Assembly (NCBI GenBank): GCA_039000515.1
Contig: JBCFYV010000024.1
Span: 16,334,452 to 16,398,451 of the forward strand
Source of the DNA: Timema cristinae
Taxonomy: Eukaryota > Arthropoda > Insecta > Phasmatodea > Timematidae
Reading direction: 5' to 3'
Length of the DNA: 64,000 nucleotides
Shown: positions 34,201 through 41,964 of the stretch, one piece after another
How positions within the stretch are numbered: the stretch's first letter is position 1
Layout: the number at the start of each line of letters is the position of its first letter
The notes under the pieces: generated by a model
Seen by the model: only the letters and a program-made list of their open reading frames with translations
The model's database searches: none
Told to the model about the DNA's origin: nothing
Translations under genes and position numbers: made by a program

Positions 34201-37166
34201 TTAGAGACAATTTGGAGTAATCCTCCACAAAATTCTTCAAAATTACATGAATCTAGAAGCTATTTGGGGAGGAGGGGAGTATGCCCTAGAGCTGTTTAAA
34301 ATTTTGATGTCCCTAGAAGCTATTTAGAGTGCCCCACTGTTTTTTTTTTCTGGCAGCTAGTTATCTCAATACGTCATTTGGAGTTTGACGTAGGCCATCT
34401 TTCAGCTTCATATTCGATAATATCAGAAGATTTAAAATATATTTAGGGAGAAAGCAAATTTATTCCATGAAGGAGGAAGTTTCTTCCAGAGGGCAGTATC
34501 CCCTACCCTACGGTTCCACCCACCCTGATAGTGTGTGACTATTTTTAGTGTTTACCATATGTACAGTGCTAGGAAAGAGAACTTACACACTATGATGATT
34601 GTGTCTTCCTCTCTTTTATAATTAGTTCTAAATTAAACAATGTATCTTGTTCAAATTTGGAACAAAGACACAAGGACACTTTTGGAATGGTTTTCAAGTT
34701 TCCTTCTGTCTACCATCCTGGGTTATTTAGTGTCCATGGTCAGTTATCAAAACAACTGCTCACCTGAGTCTCATTATATTTCCTCGATTGCTCGTGTGCC
34801 CTCTTCACAGCAACAAATGGCCTCTCCCGGTCGAAAGATGTGTCAGACCTTTGTCTGCCAAGTGTGTTGGAACCATTTGTGGTGCTTACTATGTACGACT
34901 GTTGCTGATTGCCGCCACCATAGTAGCGTCTAGAAGATGACCTGTCGGGATAGATTTGATTAACGGCGCACATGACTACTAGAAATCGATTTCAATTGAA
35001 ATTTTTGTTATTATAAAATACAAACATATTTTTTGCAGTCGAAATTGATGTAATTTAACTGTGGTCAACACATTTTTCTCAAGAGATAAAAATCTTAAAC
35101 ACAACTTCTTTAAGAAGGAAAGTAATGCTGTGAGTTTCATGTCAATTGTGGCATAAAAAAGAACCCTGAAAGGCAGGGGCGTTGCACCGGGGGTGGGTTG
35201 AGGGGTGTCCCCCCTCCCCCAATGTTGGTTAAAAGATTGAAAGTTGGGAATTTTGTGAGATTTGAGATCTGGAGTTGGGAAATTCTAGGCTTATTCTGTA
35301 CCCCATTACTTTCTATTATGAAAGTCCTTAACCACAGAATTGTACAAACAAATTTAAAATTTCTCAACTGATGATCCCTACTCTACAAAAAATTCCAACT
35401 TAAGAAATCGTCAGACATTTAAAGGAGATTCCTTTTTCAAACAATATAAAACTTAAGATACAAGTACAAATTAGGAGGCTGTGCTACCATAAAAAGCACT
35501 TCAGAGAGCTTATAGAGTTGTTTAATATTTAAGAATTTTTTCTAGCCTACGGCAGTTAGGGGGTTATGGTGTCATAAAAAGACACTTAAGATAGCTTCTA
35601 GGTGTGTTTAGTATTTATAATGTTTCCTATTCTTCAGCACTTATGGTGTTATGCTACCATAAAAAAAAAACTACTTCAGAGAGCTTCTAGAGGTGTTGAA
35701 TTCTTCCTAGCCTTCAACAGTTAGGGGGTTATGTTGTCATATAAAACACTTCAGATAGCTTCTAGAACTGTTTATCAATTAGAATTATTTCTAGCATTGG
35801 GCAATTGGGGAATGTGCCTACCAAACCCCCCCTGAAATTATTGACTGGCTACAGCCTTGGAGCCTCCTCCTGCCCCCCCCCCCCCTCTTTCCCCTGTTTT
35901 CAACATTGCCCTTCTTGTACTCTCCTTTGCTACTTGGGAATTTTTCTAATTTCAAAATGCTTAGAGTTGGCAAAAACTCTGGTTCCTCCCCTCCCCCCAA
36001 ATATATTTCGTGCAACGCCCCTGCTGAAAGGTATGTGAAAATAGTTTTTCAGTAATCTTGGTAGGCCCTCCCATGCTTGCTCATAGAAATTCAGTGTGGA
36101 AGGCAACATAGAACCACCACACTTACTAATAAGCTTCCCTAGTATATGGGATCTATACCGGCCAAAGAGCTTGGTGCACGCCCTACTCCGTATGGAGAAA
36201 TCACATCAAACTAATCTTCGGGTTGTTGACTTAGAAGAAGTTGTTTTTATAGATATTGATATATTTCAAACGTGACAGCTGTAGATAACAACAATATGGA
36301 TAAATGAAAGTTGATAAAGTAACTTCCTAGCTGCCAGATAAGGCCCTTAATATGAATGGATTGTACTTTAAGGCATAGTTCAACAAAGAGAATTTTTTAT
36401 ATACAATACAGTATTTTTTAGGAAATCTATTGATATTAATTTTTACAATTATTGTATTAGTCTGTCACTTCTGTGCTATCTCTTAATGCCTTTGGGCTAT
36501 CCACAGTATACACAATCTAAGGAGATAAGATGGTGAATTTTAAGTATTTCCGCCATCACTTTCCTGAAGAGAATTGTTGGGGCCTTAAGTTTAATTTATG
36601 ATCTTCCTAACTGAGCCAGTTGATTCTTGACCAACTGTTGAAGTGTCTCAAATAATTTAGATTGTTTTAAAAGATTTTTAAAAGATATGGATCTACAGTA
36701 TTAATTAGTTTTAGAAGAACTACTTTTTTTTAAGCGACAGTTTTTTTTGTGTGTGTGTTTTTTTTGTACAGTTAAGTTTAAGATCGACCAGCCCTACCTG
36801 TTGGGCAAGAGCGGAGACGCCGGCGCCGAACCGACGCTATTCAACTTGTGCGTGGGCGACGTGGTAGCAACGTTGATGTGTAAAGGGATCGTAAAATCAT
36901 CGTCGTCATCGGCGAAGTGCGTGGTATCGCTGGTGTAACCGTCCGCCCTGCGACTCGCGGTGGGGGGACGCAGCACGCGCGTGTAGGTGCTGCTGTGCTG
37001 TTGGATATTGCGTAGTTCCGAAATTAGCCGCGTCTCGGTGGGGTATCGCTCCGATCGCAGCTGGAAATCTTTACGCTCGCGCAGTTTCTGTTGCTGCCGC
37101 TGGAGCCACGTCAGGTTGTGGCTGGAGCTGCCACTGAGGTTTAAGTTCGTTCCTCCGACAATGTGT
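10259..37166 (-). CDS. by: Tensin (SH2-PTB focal adhesion protein), ten exons, 5' end not found
   Basis: Tensins link integrin tails to actin at focal adhesions; Drosophila blistery is the fly member (known). Joined exons are 36798-37166, 34764-34941, 31726-32069, 28957-29147, 20920-21091, 18141-18321, 16599-16826, 13322-13471, 11592-11873 and 10259-10418, about 751 residues from the first recognised exon. The N-terminal half is Ser/Pro/Gln-rich and disordered. The C-terminal half has an SH2 domain starting at [11 protein letters not shown] with the phosphotyrosine-binding FVVRDS, and a PTB domain ending at FGFVARK and the final helix. All ten exon boundaries are GT-AG and phase-compatible, except that two exons are each one base short. 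The first exon starts inside a codon, so at least one coding exon lies further upstream. No PTEN-like phosphatase/C2 part was seen; as far as I recall the fly protein also lacks it. Confidence 0.93.
10962..11035 (+). repeat. tRNA-like SINE head (SINE-D)
   Basis: The stretch has 'tcagtggttagagcattgg' (A box) and 'ggttcgattcc' (B box) in tRNA-like spacing, followed by 'caggtatcattttt'. Its match to the reverse copy at 3408-3492 and the poor acceptor stem argue for a SINE. Other diverged heads of the same kind lie at 11405-11470 (-) and 13022-13100 (+). Confidence 0.5.
11592..11873 (-). CDS. by: Tensin PTB exon with a one-base frameshift
   Basis: The exon joins the previous one as [19 protein letters not shown], typical of tensin PTB domains. 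The conserved continuation [14 protein letters not shown] is then found in a different frame. The break lies at the GG pair 11826-11827, where one missing G explains the change. The exon starts with two codon bases and should end with two (AA before gtgagt), which needs 283 bases, but 282 are present. Later residues such as [14 protein letters not shown] and FFRKHYPV are well conserved, so the exon looks functional apart from this base. Assembly error is the simplest explanation. Confidence 0.9.
12120..12350 (+). repeat. SINE-A copy in a tensin intron
   Basis: Head 'gtcacatggtctaacatgtc' with B-box-like 'ggttagaaccccaag', body 'gtttcccactctcc...tacacttcctctaaattc', and tail 'aaagcctgaacaggtactaa' ending in an A-rich stretch. 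It is diverged from the better copies at 52141 and 55303, so it is an older insertion. Confidence 0.7.
12700..12870. repeat. Dispersed repeat shared with 7185-7345
   Basis: The region contains 'aaaacgtgcaacac' and 'ggcagcaatgtaaagtgtga', both found near 7185-7345 but with one of the two blocks inverted relative to the other. I cannot name the element. Confidence 0.4.
13322..13471 (-). CDS. by: Tensin exon: end of SH2, linker, start of PTB
   Basis: The exon starts after 'ttgttgcag' with two bases that complete Ser and reads [20 protein letters not shown], the classical C-terminal end of the tensin SH2 domain. A short linker [20 protein letters not shown] leads into the PTB fold. The donor is G|GTATGT. 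The phases match both neighbours. Confidence 0.93.
13472..16598 (-). other. Tensin intron
   Basis: Mostly unique AT-rich sequence. It holds a run of about 20 T at 14702-14722 and a partial SINE-A-like stretch at 15908-16030 with a B-box-like 'gttcaaatct'. No exon is seen. Confidence 0.5.
16599..16826 (-). CDS. by: Tensin central SH2 exon
   Basis: The exon reads [17 protein letters not shown], with the Arg of the FVVRDS motif that binds phosphotyrosine, then [28 protein letters not shown] and NEPVF before the donor A|GTGAGT. The acceptor is 'cttcatttcag'. Its 228 bases fit the phases of both neighbours. An intact Arg in the FLVR position suggests the domain can bind phosphotyrosine. Confidence 0.94.
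17104..17310 (+). repeat. tRNA-derived SINE (SINE-E), copy 1
   Basis: The stretch begins 'acaccttagttcagtcgata' and continues with 'gagctaagggtcccaggctc', which gives a tRNA-like head with a B box 'ggctcaattcc'. The body 'attggtgaaatgtgggtttc' matches the second copy at 21437-21655 along its length. Confidence 0.65.
18141..18321 (-). CDS. by: Tensin exon: linker and start of SH2
   Basis: A Ser/Gly-rich linker beginning [20 protein letters not shown] leads into [18 protein letters not shown], the first strand and helix of the tensin SH2 domain. The acceptor is 'tttgtctgtag' and the donor G|GTTTGT. The exon starts in phase 0 and ends after one codon base, in agreement with its neighbours. Confidence 0.93.
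19233..19528 (-). repeat. SINE-B copy in a tensin intron
   Basis: Near-consensus SINE-B in tensin's own orientation. It has a long (TAA)n tail that appears here as (ATT)n, the shared 3' tail, 'cacaatcaccctaccattac', the B box 'ggttcaatcctc' and the head 'ggtgacctggtggtctaggg'. The flanks 'ctcatacatacat' on the left and 'ctcatacatacac' on the right are the target duplication. Confidence 0.88.
19790..20710 (+). pseudogene. Dead LINE, reverse transcriptase 3' part
   Basis: Conceptual pieces run in the order of a non-LTR reverse transcriptase: [15 protein letters not shown], then [11 protein letters not shown] where an intact element would have the catalytic YADD box, then [49 protein letters not shown], and finally a WAGHV-like region with RRPRRRWED and a DLKIIG-like end. 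Stops and frame changes break it several times, and the catalytic Asp pair is lost. It lies in a tensin intron, antisense to the gene. The exact LINE clade cannot be decided by eye. Confidence 0.85.
20920..21091 (-). CDS. by: Tensin linker exon
   Basis: The exon reads [20 protein letters not shown] and ends [10 protein letters not shown] before the donor G|GTAAAG. It is Ser/Gln/Thr-rich and probably disordered. It starts with one base that completes Arg with the previous exon's CG, and 172 bases leave phase 0 at the end, as the next exon needs. Confidence 0.85.
21437..21655 (+). repeat. tRNA-derived SINE (SINE-E), copy 2
   Basis: Begins 'acaccttatctcagtcagta' and follows the copy at 17104-17310, including 'cattggtgaaatg' and 'ccctttcacagtgatg'. 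Same orientation, moderately diverged. Confidence 0.65.
23395..23660 (-). repeat. SINE-like insertion with 15-bp target duplication (SINE-F)
   Basis: A 266-base GC-richer segment is bounded by 'agtaaaacctctata' (23380-23394) and 'agtaaaacttctata' (23661-23675), which match at 14 of 15 positions. On the minus strand it begins with the B-box-like 'gggtttgatccccgg', so it seems to be a retroposon cut short just before its B box. It is unlike the other SINE families here. Confidence 0.6.
24276..24577. repeat. Foldback element, arms about 125 bp
   Basis: The left arm (24276-24404) and right arm (24452-24577) are imperfect reverse complements. Paired words include 'aaaacaacacaaaa' with 'ttttgtgttgtttt' and 'acacccctgtt' with 'aacaggggtgt'. 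The spacer is about 47 bases. The element stands 11 bases before an hAT-like element, so one may have landed beside the other. Confidence 0.75.
24589..25284. mobile_element. hAT-like non-autonomous element
   Basis: Perfect 12-bp terminal inverted repeats CAGGGTTGCCAC and GTGGCAACCCTG bound 696 bases. Near both ends the motif 'ttccctgtgttttcc' and variants recur. The flanks 'accacatc' and 'cacatctc' share 'cacatc' but are not a clean 8-bp duplication. There is no transposase frame. Confidence 0.6.
25490..25660 (-). repeat. SINE-A fragment
   Basis: The stretch 'acttactacccatccagaat' (diverged tail) is followed by 'ccacatttgcatgtagggag' and 'agtggaaaactatttaata', the SINE-A body in reverse. The head is lost. 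Confidence 0.6.
26014..26262 (-). repeat. SINE-A copy in a tensin intron
   Basis: Nearly full length. It shows the tail 'gtgtcttactacctattcgg', the body 'cccgcatttgcgtggaaaga', a B-box region around 'gattcaaaccttgatctc', and the A-box end 'gagagtagtgtgttagaccc' with 'ggccacc'. Confidence 0.8.
26263..28956 (-). other. Tensin intron, no feature seen
   Basis: About 2.7 kb of AT-rich sequence at the 3' end (gene orientation: 5' part is at 28956) of the large intron. Only short simple repeats such as (ATA/TAA)n near 27241 stand out. Confidence 0.5.
28957..29147 (-). CDS. by: Tensin linker exon
   Basis: The exon starts after 'ttttccccttag' with [20 protein letters not shown] and ends [10 protein letters not shown] plus two bases of Arg, with donor CG|GTAAGG. 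Pro/Ser/Thr-rich, probably a flexible region with SPR and TPA phospho-type motifs. Phase 0 at the start, two bases left over at the end; both agree with the neighbours. Confidence 0.88.
29760..30013 (+). repeat. SINE-A copy in a tensin intron
   Basis: Head 'gtatggtctagggcgctact' with B box 'ggtttgatccc', body 'gcaaatgtgggtacacttcc', tail 'cgtataacctgagtgggtat', then an A-rich end. Antisense to tensin. Confidence 0.8.
30945..31127 (+). repeat. SINE-A copy with internal deletion
   Basis: The head 'tttggtggcaacatggtcta' and B box 'ggttcaatcc' are followed by a triplicated 'taaatcc' and then directly by the rear half 'gaattcctctaaattctacc', so the middle is missing. The tail is diverged. Confidence 0.7.
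31726..32069 (-). CDS. by: Tensin linker exon with a one-base frameshift
   Basis: After the acceptor 'atatgcacacag' the exon reads [20 protein letters not shown] and [20 protein letters not shown], then the sensible frame jumps to [19 protein letters not shown] and on to [20 protein letters not shown] and WQPQ before CAG|GTGATT. The jump coincides with a run of five G on the plus strand at 31947-31951. One additional base there would join the two frames. Both ends of the exon are phase 0, which needs a multiple of three, but 344 bases are present. An internal acceptor before TCATCAG is the alternative but would break the phase. Confidence 0.85.
32400..32862. repeat. Dispersed repeat family, degenerate
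   Basis: Internally repetitive AT-rich sequence with recurring 'aactaccttta..aaattttcc..ccccaaaacaag' and ending near 'gagggacagacaaacaaaat'. Similar wording occurs at 40250-40760 and 56700-57010 (where 'gagacatacagacaggc' appears). I cannot assign it to a known family. Confidence 0.35.
32863..32910 (+). repeat. SINE 3' tail only
   Basis: 'cgtatagcccgaatgggtag' and 'taagacgcagtgctaataat' form the tail shared by SINE-A and SINE-B, here without any body. It is a very strongly 5'-truncated insertion, as expected when reverse transcription starts in the tail and stops early. Confidence 0.75.
32911..34763 (-). other. Tensin intron
   Basis: AT-rich. Between about 34040 and 34350 there are several diverged copies of a unit of roughly 110 bases containing 'gatgtccctagaagatattt'. 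No exon is seen. Confidence 0.4.
34764..34941 (-). CDS. by: Tensin linker exon
   Basis: The exon starts after 'aatctatcccgacag' with the last base of an Arg codon and reads [20 protein letters not shown], then [20 protein letters not shown] and ends KYNETQ before CAG|GTGAGC. Its 178 bases are one codon base plus 59 codons, in agreement with both neighbours. Confidence 0.88.
35090..35173 (+). repeat. SINE-C, left part
   Basis: 'cacaacttctttaagaagga' and 'ttgtggcataaaaaagaacc' match the intact copy near 50260-50330. The copy is cut at 'ctgaaagg' by an hAT element and continues at 36032. Confidence 0.65.
35174..36023. mobile_element. hAT non-autonomous element, 850 bp, with exact 8-bp target duplication
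   Basis: Perfect 14-bp terminal inverted repeats CAGGGGCGTTGCAC and GTGCAACGCCCCTG are flanked by the identical 8-bp sequence ctgaaagg at 35166-35173 and 36024-36031. Eight-base duplications and CAGGG-type ends are hallmarks of hAT transposons. Inside are C/G-rich subterminal tracts and about four diverged tandem units of roughly 110 bases with 'accataaaaa.cacttcaga.agcttcta'. There is no transposase frame. It sits inside a SINE-C copy in a tensin intron. Confidence 0.92.
36032..36240 (+). repeat. SINE-C, right part
   Basis: 'atcttggtaggccctcccat' and 'gctcatagaaattcagtgtg' continue the element cut at 35173, in register with the copy at 50365-50560, up to 'cttcgggttgttgacttaga'. Confidence 0.75.
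36798..37166 (-). CDS. by: First recognised tensin exon
   Basis: The exon reads [20 protein letters not shown], then [34 protein letters not shown], a Thr/Ser-rich part with [18 protein letters not shown], and SPLLPN plus two bases of Arg before G|GTAGGG. The Gln/Arg/Glu-rich stretch is probably helical. GC content is clearly higher than in the surroundings. The exon starts with one base of a split codon, so an upstream coding exon must exist. Its acceptor and first codons are copied in the tandem repeat to the right. Confidence 0.88.
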
Positions 37167-37615
37167 CTGCAACAATAGAAAATACAACATTGAAACAATT
37201 TCTATGGGGTCTGTTTCTCCAACAAAATATTTGCAACAAAAGAAAATACAGCATTAAAATAATTTCAACAAGCTTTGTTCCTTCGACAATGTGTCTGCAA
37301 CAATAGAAAATACAACATTGAAACCATTTCTATGGGGTCTGTTTCTCCAACAAAATATTTGCAACAAAAGAAGATACAGCATTAAAATAATTTCAACAAG
37401 CTTTGTTCCTCCCACAATGTGTCTGCAACAAAAGAAAATACAACAATGAAATAAGTTCAATGGGGTCTGTTTCGTCAACAAAAATTTGCAACAAAATAAA
37501 ATACATCATTAAAATAATTTCAACAAGCTTTGTTCCTTTGACAATGTGTTTGCAACAATAGAAACTACAACAATGAAACAATTTCTATGGGTTTTGTTAA
37601 GAACAACTGAAACCA
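37150..37615. repeat. 128-bp tandem repeat that includes the tensin splice acceptor
   Basis: Three and a half units. The word 'atgtgtctgc' recurs at 37161, 37289 and 37417, and as 'atgtgtttgc' at 37544. Each unit consists of two related halves of about 63 bases. On the minus strand each of the first three units contains 'ttgcag|acacattgt', identical to the acceptor and first codons of the tensin exon; in the fourth the AG is mutated. The rightmost units lie upstream in the intron as decoy acceptors. Confidence 0.9.
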
Positions 37616-38306
37616 TTTCTAGCAATAAAGCAAGACTCAAAATAACTGGCTGCATAAACGGAATTGAAATTGGTGCAATCCGCAAACGCTTTCATAGTGC
37701 GTGGATGTTTCTTCGACGCAAACATATCCCAATACAATGTTGTTGAATTCACTCTCCTCTTCCTGTTTCAATAAGTTAAGATTGTTTCAAAAAAAAACAT
37801 TTCAACACCTGAGAAATTCTGGCTTGATGATGATAATGATAATAATAATAATACTACAATTTTATCCTGGATTAATACCTAAAAATTATACATGGATTTT
37901 CTTATTGAACTGAAGCGCGAAGCTCAAATGTCCTTATTTTCATCAAATAATCATAAACATGTAGTTCTGGTTGTTAGAAATCCTAAAAATACGTGAAGAA
38001 ATATTCTTTGAAAGACTTAACAATGAAAGATCAAACCAAAATGTATCATGATTATGGAATGAATATTTCAAATAAAGAAAAAACTCAAGATGGTTATGAA
38101 CCAGTTAACAAAGATAAACTTTATTATCATAAGGATAGTAAACATTAATCAAAGATAAACTTTATCACTGATAAAAAATATACACTGTGCAATAAGCCAA
38201 TATACACAATCTAGAGTCAAACTAGGGTTCTTGGCCACGGAAACGGGTTGTATGTAACCCATACATTTAAACATAGTACCTTTCCCACCTCTCCTCCTAA
38301 TCACTC
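37616..38306. other. No gene seen
   Basis: AT-rich sequence upstream of tensin exon 1 as recognised here. It contains a short (ATA/ATG)n stretch near 37828-37855. Confidence 0.45.
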
Positions 38307-38548
38307 CAGTGGTCACATGGATAAAGGCGTCAATCTCATCGTAATTGGCTTGCTGGTGACGGTGAGAACGAGGTTCGAGTCCCTGCTAGGCGTAAAATAG
38401 TTTTTTTTTTAATAAATGGTTTTCCACTATTCCCTCAAACATACAATGTAAAGTTAACTGGAAAAATTCTACCTTCCATCATTCTCTTCACATACCAGTG
38501 TAAATATGTAGATAAAATGGACGGGTAGTAAGTAAGGCGCCGTTAAAG
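38307..38548 (+). repeat. SINE-A copy
   Basis: Head 'gtggtcacatggataaaggc' with B box 'ggttcgagtccc', body with 'atggttttccactattccct', and tail 'ggacgggtagtaagtaaggc'. Confidence 0.7.
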
Positions 38549-39173
38549 AAACTTGTGTGTAAGTTAATACAATAAATGATAATACATATTTTATGTTTAT
38601 AAGCGATTACTTGTAGATTTGTTTAGTCGATTAACGATTATTACAATCGTAAATGGTTATTATCTAATGTGGTTCGTTGGTATTTATAGTAGCATAACAG
38701 GAATTCGCATCTGATTGTGATGATAGTATCAAATATATTATATAAAACCTATTTTGGTTAAAGACTGCAGCTATTATGAAGAATACGTTATAAAATGAGC
38801 GTATATCATATCTACGGTAGGAGAGGTGTTGAGTGACAGCTAGCAGAAGTTTCTTTATCGCAAACCTTGCTGAAAGCAACTAATGTGAACATAATAATTA
38901 TTTTCGAATAGGTTGACATTAGTTAATTTCAGCCAATATCTGCTGTTAATTACCATCTCTCTCATCGTAGATAGAGTATCTGTCTATCCCTCTTGTTATG
39001 TTGATTAATATTGCTCCAGCTAGTGTCATAAAGGAGTAAGAAGAAACCTTTGATTTCCTTAGAGGAATGCAATCAGACACACCTCAGAGCCCAGCGGGCT
39101 TCTATACCTTCCTGGAGGTAGCTCACTTTTCACGAATGAAAAACGATCATAGGAATGGAAGTTTTCACACACC

Positions 39174-39188
39174 GCGCGCGCGCGCAGC

Positions 39189-39232
<44 letters not shown>
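39174..39232. repeat. (CG)n(CA)n microsatellite
   Basis: A short alternating CG stretch passes into about 20 CA units. Open frames across it are artefacts. Confidence 0.95.
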
Positions 39233-39234
<2 letters not shown>

Positions 39235-39429
39235 ACAACAATCTATTCGTAGTATTATTGAATGTCATATTCCTACATGACTGCTGTGAATTAGTTTTCC
39301 TAAACATTATTTCTTCAAATTGACCTAGAAATTTATACCAAAAGTACTTTTGCTTGATCAATTTTTCGATTTAATTTTAAGACCCAAATATTTTCAAGTG
39401 CTTTCCGTCCTCTAGGCTCTCCATCTATT

Positions 39430-39643
39430 TAATTACGGGCTATACGCTCATGTGTTTGGAGATGAAGAAGATTGGATTTAAAAAAGTGTACCTAAATTTG
39501 CGTTAGGGGAGTGTGCAAAACCATTTAGGAAAAACCACCCTCAGTACACACAAACAAAGTTATAAACCCAATTTCCCCACCATCAGCCTCCATTCTATTG
39601 CGTGAGTGATGGCTTAAACCATTTGACCATCGAAGTAGGTTTA
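39430..39643 (-). repeat. SINE-A copy
   Basis: Reverse orientation: diverged tail 'acgggctatacgctcatgtg', body 'aaatttgcgttaggggagtg', B-box region 'gttataaacccaatttcccc', head end 'accatcgaagtagg'. Confidence 0.65.
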
Positions 39644-39689
39644 ATTAATTAAATTTAATGATGTAGGAATAAGTAATAGTTTTAGAAAA

Positions 39690-39760
39690 AGTGTTTACGC
39701 ATTTTCAAGGAGGGAGAGTGGAAAATTATTTAATAAAAAGCTTTATTACACCCGGCCGGG
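39690..39760 (-). repeat. SINE-A fragment next to a GC-rich patch
   Basis: 'acgcattttcaaggagggag' and 'agtggaaaattatttaataa' are SINE-A body in reverse, ending at 'acacccggccggg', which resembles the family's 'tacccgaccgaga'. The rest of the head is missing and is replaced by a GC-rich patch. Confidence 0.55.
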
Positions 39761-39844
39761 AGAAGAGCCTGAGCTTCGTCGTCGCCGACAAACTACACGA
39801 GACCAGACCAACGTCTTGGGCCTCGTGTGCACCGGTGCGAGTAG
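39752..39844 (-). other. GC-rich exon-like patch, unassigned
   Basis: On the minus strand an acceptor-like 'aataatttgtag' is followed by an open stretch reading TRTGAHEAQDVGLVSC and LSATTKLRLFSRPG, then a GT. The plus strand is also open (REKSLSFVVADKLHETRPTS). Strong G/C at third positions marks it off from its AT-rich surroundings. It could be a 5' tensin exon, a piece of another gene or a transposon fragment. Coding strand and boundaries are uncertain. Confidence 0.25.
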
Positions 39845-39929
39845 CTACAAATTATTTTAAAGAATTGTTTAAGCTCAAGAAATAACGGTCGCTCAACACT
39901 AAGCGCGAATTTAAAATAAGACCTTCTTC

Positions 39930-40163
39930 AGTGGCAGCATAGTCTAAGGCATCAGTTTCGTGTTAATACTAGACTGTCGATGAAAGGAGATCGGTGTTTA
40001 AATCCCGGTAGAGTGTGCTGAGGATTGTTTTTCCTAAATAATTTCCACTATCCCTTCATGCAAATGTGGGTACATTTCATCTAATTAATCCTTAACTCAT
40101 TTGCGTAAATAGTACACATAGGTATAACCTGAATAGGTACTAAGACGGGTGCTAAAATAAAAC
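39930..40163 (+). repeat. SINE-A copy
   Basis: Head 'agtggcagcatagtctaagg', body 'atgcaaatgtgggtacattt', tail 'ggtataacctgaataggtac' followed by an A-rich end. Confidence 0.75.
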
Positions 40164-40831
40164 AACAACTAGGTAGCACAAAAGTTTCCAATGTGGAAAC
40201 AGTCTGGTCTAAATCGATCCAATGATCACGCAATAGTACACACTATCTTATTTGGTTCACTGCAGTTTGGAACAAAGCTTTCAAAATTTTCTAACCAAAA
40301 CTACCAGCTAGGATTTTTTTTTATCCTAACAAGTATAAAATGATGTTCATCCCGAGATAAAAATGTTTTGTTAAAAATGTTTTAATAAAATTGTATAGGC
40401 ATTTTCAAACAACATTAATTTTCAGAAATTAGCTATGATAAACTACCCTCGATTGAATTTTTCACCGAAAAACAAGTTTACAGTGCGAATTAATACGCAT
40501 AGTGCCACAAAGATAAATACATTTTGCTAATTATCATGTAAGTACTCCACAAATATCCACTTTGAAAAAAATCGTTAAGGAGCTATTTATAATTTTTTTT
40601 ATTCAAGATATCAGTTAACTACCCTTAATTTTAGAGTTTTTTTTCTCGAGGTACGACCCTATAATTTATAAATATCAAGTTTGAATGAAATTTAATCAAC
40701 TGTTTAGGGTTGTAGCCCCGGATAGATATACAGAATCGTTAAAGTTTTTTTTTTTGTAGTATCAAAGTTTAAACATTCAAGATCACGATACTTTCTTTGT
40801 TTGAGAGATACTCCATTCCGGGAGTGAGACC

Positions 40832-40856
40832 CGTGTGTGTGTGTGTGTGTGTGTGT
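40832..40856. repeat. (GT)n microsatellite
   Basis: About 12 GT units in the middle of otherwise unremarkable DNA. Confidence 0.95.
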
Positions 40857-40889
40857 TGTGCTTTCCCCTACTTCGTCAATCTTCGTCAG

Positions 40890-41960
40890 CCACCACTAAA
40901 GGTATGATATTAAAAATAAAGTCTAGAAATTCGCGAAGAGCATCCTGGAAAATAAACACTTATTTGAACATATGAAGGTTAAACAAAAGTAGGTACTGCT
41001 AAAATATGAAGGTCTTACCTAAAAGACAAGTCGTAGTCGTTCAAACAACACTTTTCTTTGATCAGCTCCACATTTGTTTAACAAGGTACTATATTTGAAA
41101 GCGCATAGTTTTAGATTTAACGACTTCATTTTACGAGCGCCCCCAAGGACTTTGTTTTTACACAAACAGAAAACTTGGCGAGCACACTCGTCGAAAATGT
41201 TGACTCACCTATCAACCGGTGGTGTTTATTAGGTGTACCGATGCCACGGGTGTTCGAATAAGAGTTTTATCAAAACAAGAAAAACACTAGTTTTTTCATA
41301 AGCAGGCGCCAGAACAAAGAAGATGAGCTTGACGTTTAAGTCTGCGTGCTCATCGATGCTGGAATTGATCATGAAGAGGCTTTCTATTCACAAGGACTAA
41401 TCAACAGCAGGAGATCAGTGTGTCATTACATATAGTCGAGTTAGTGTATAAGTCGTGTGGTGGTGATGTCGGTATTCGTCCACATGGGGTGGGAATTTTT
41501 CTTCAACAACTAATGCCCCATACAAACCAATATTTTCATATATAATTACGTAAATAGTTTAGTATTGAATTCAGTACGTGTATATTACCTTTTAACGACC
41601 AACTATGATGTGACTTTTGGCAAAACAAGTAGATATTATGGAAATCCATGCATAGTTTGATACTATCGTGGATCTTAGTTTTCAGCGATGTTTGAACAAG
41701 TCTTAAATTAGCAAACCGAGCAGTAATAAATATCCTTGTATTTAAAACCAAAATAAAACAAAAATCTTTGTTAATTTTTTTTATGTGAGTAACCGTATTT
41801 TATAGAAATATTCACAATTCAAAAATTATACCAGTTTAGTTCAAAATATACATCAAACTTTTATTTTATACTAACCATTTTAAATAAATTTTTGTGTTTC
41901 TAAACTCAACCAATTCTCAAAACAAGGGTGATAACAAGGAATGTGTGAATGAAGGTTAAA
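40890..41960. other. No confident feature; possible noncoding exon end on the minus strand
   Basis: On the minus strand a strong donor-like ATAG|GTGAGT ends at 41209 after a CpG-containing stretch that starts near 41420. A 47-codon frame lies within it but has no recognisable product. It could be a noncoding first exon of tensin. Nothing else is seen in this kilobase. Confidence 0.2.
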
Positions 41961-41964
41961 TTGA

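Noticed and set aside
37254..37581. Cys-rich open frames in the 128-bp repeat (minus strand)
   Set aside because: They only reflect a stop-free phase of the tandem repeat and share residues HIVGGT with tensin because the exon start was copied.
39059..39361. 100-codon frame with a Cys-Val run
   Set aside because: Translation of the (CA)n microsatellite.
41210..41420. 47-codon minus-strand frame (starts MINSSIDEHADLN) before a strong donor
   Set aside because: It stops before the donor and has no recognisable motif; only the donor was kept as a weak hint of a noncoding exon.
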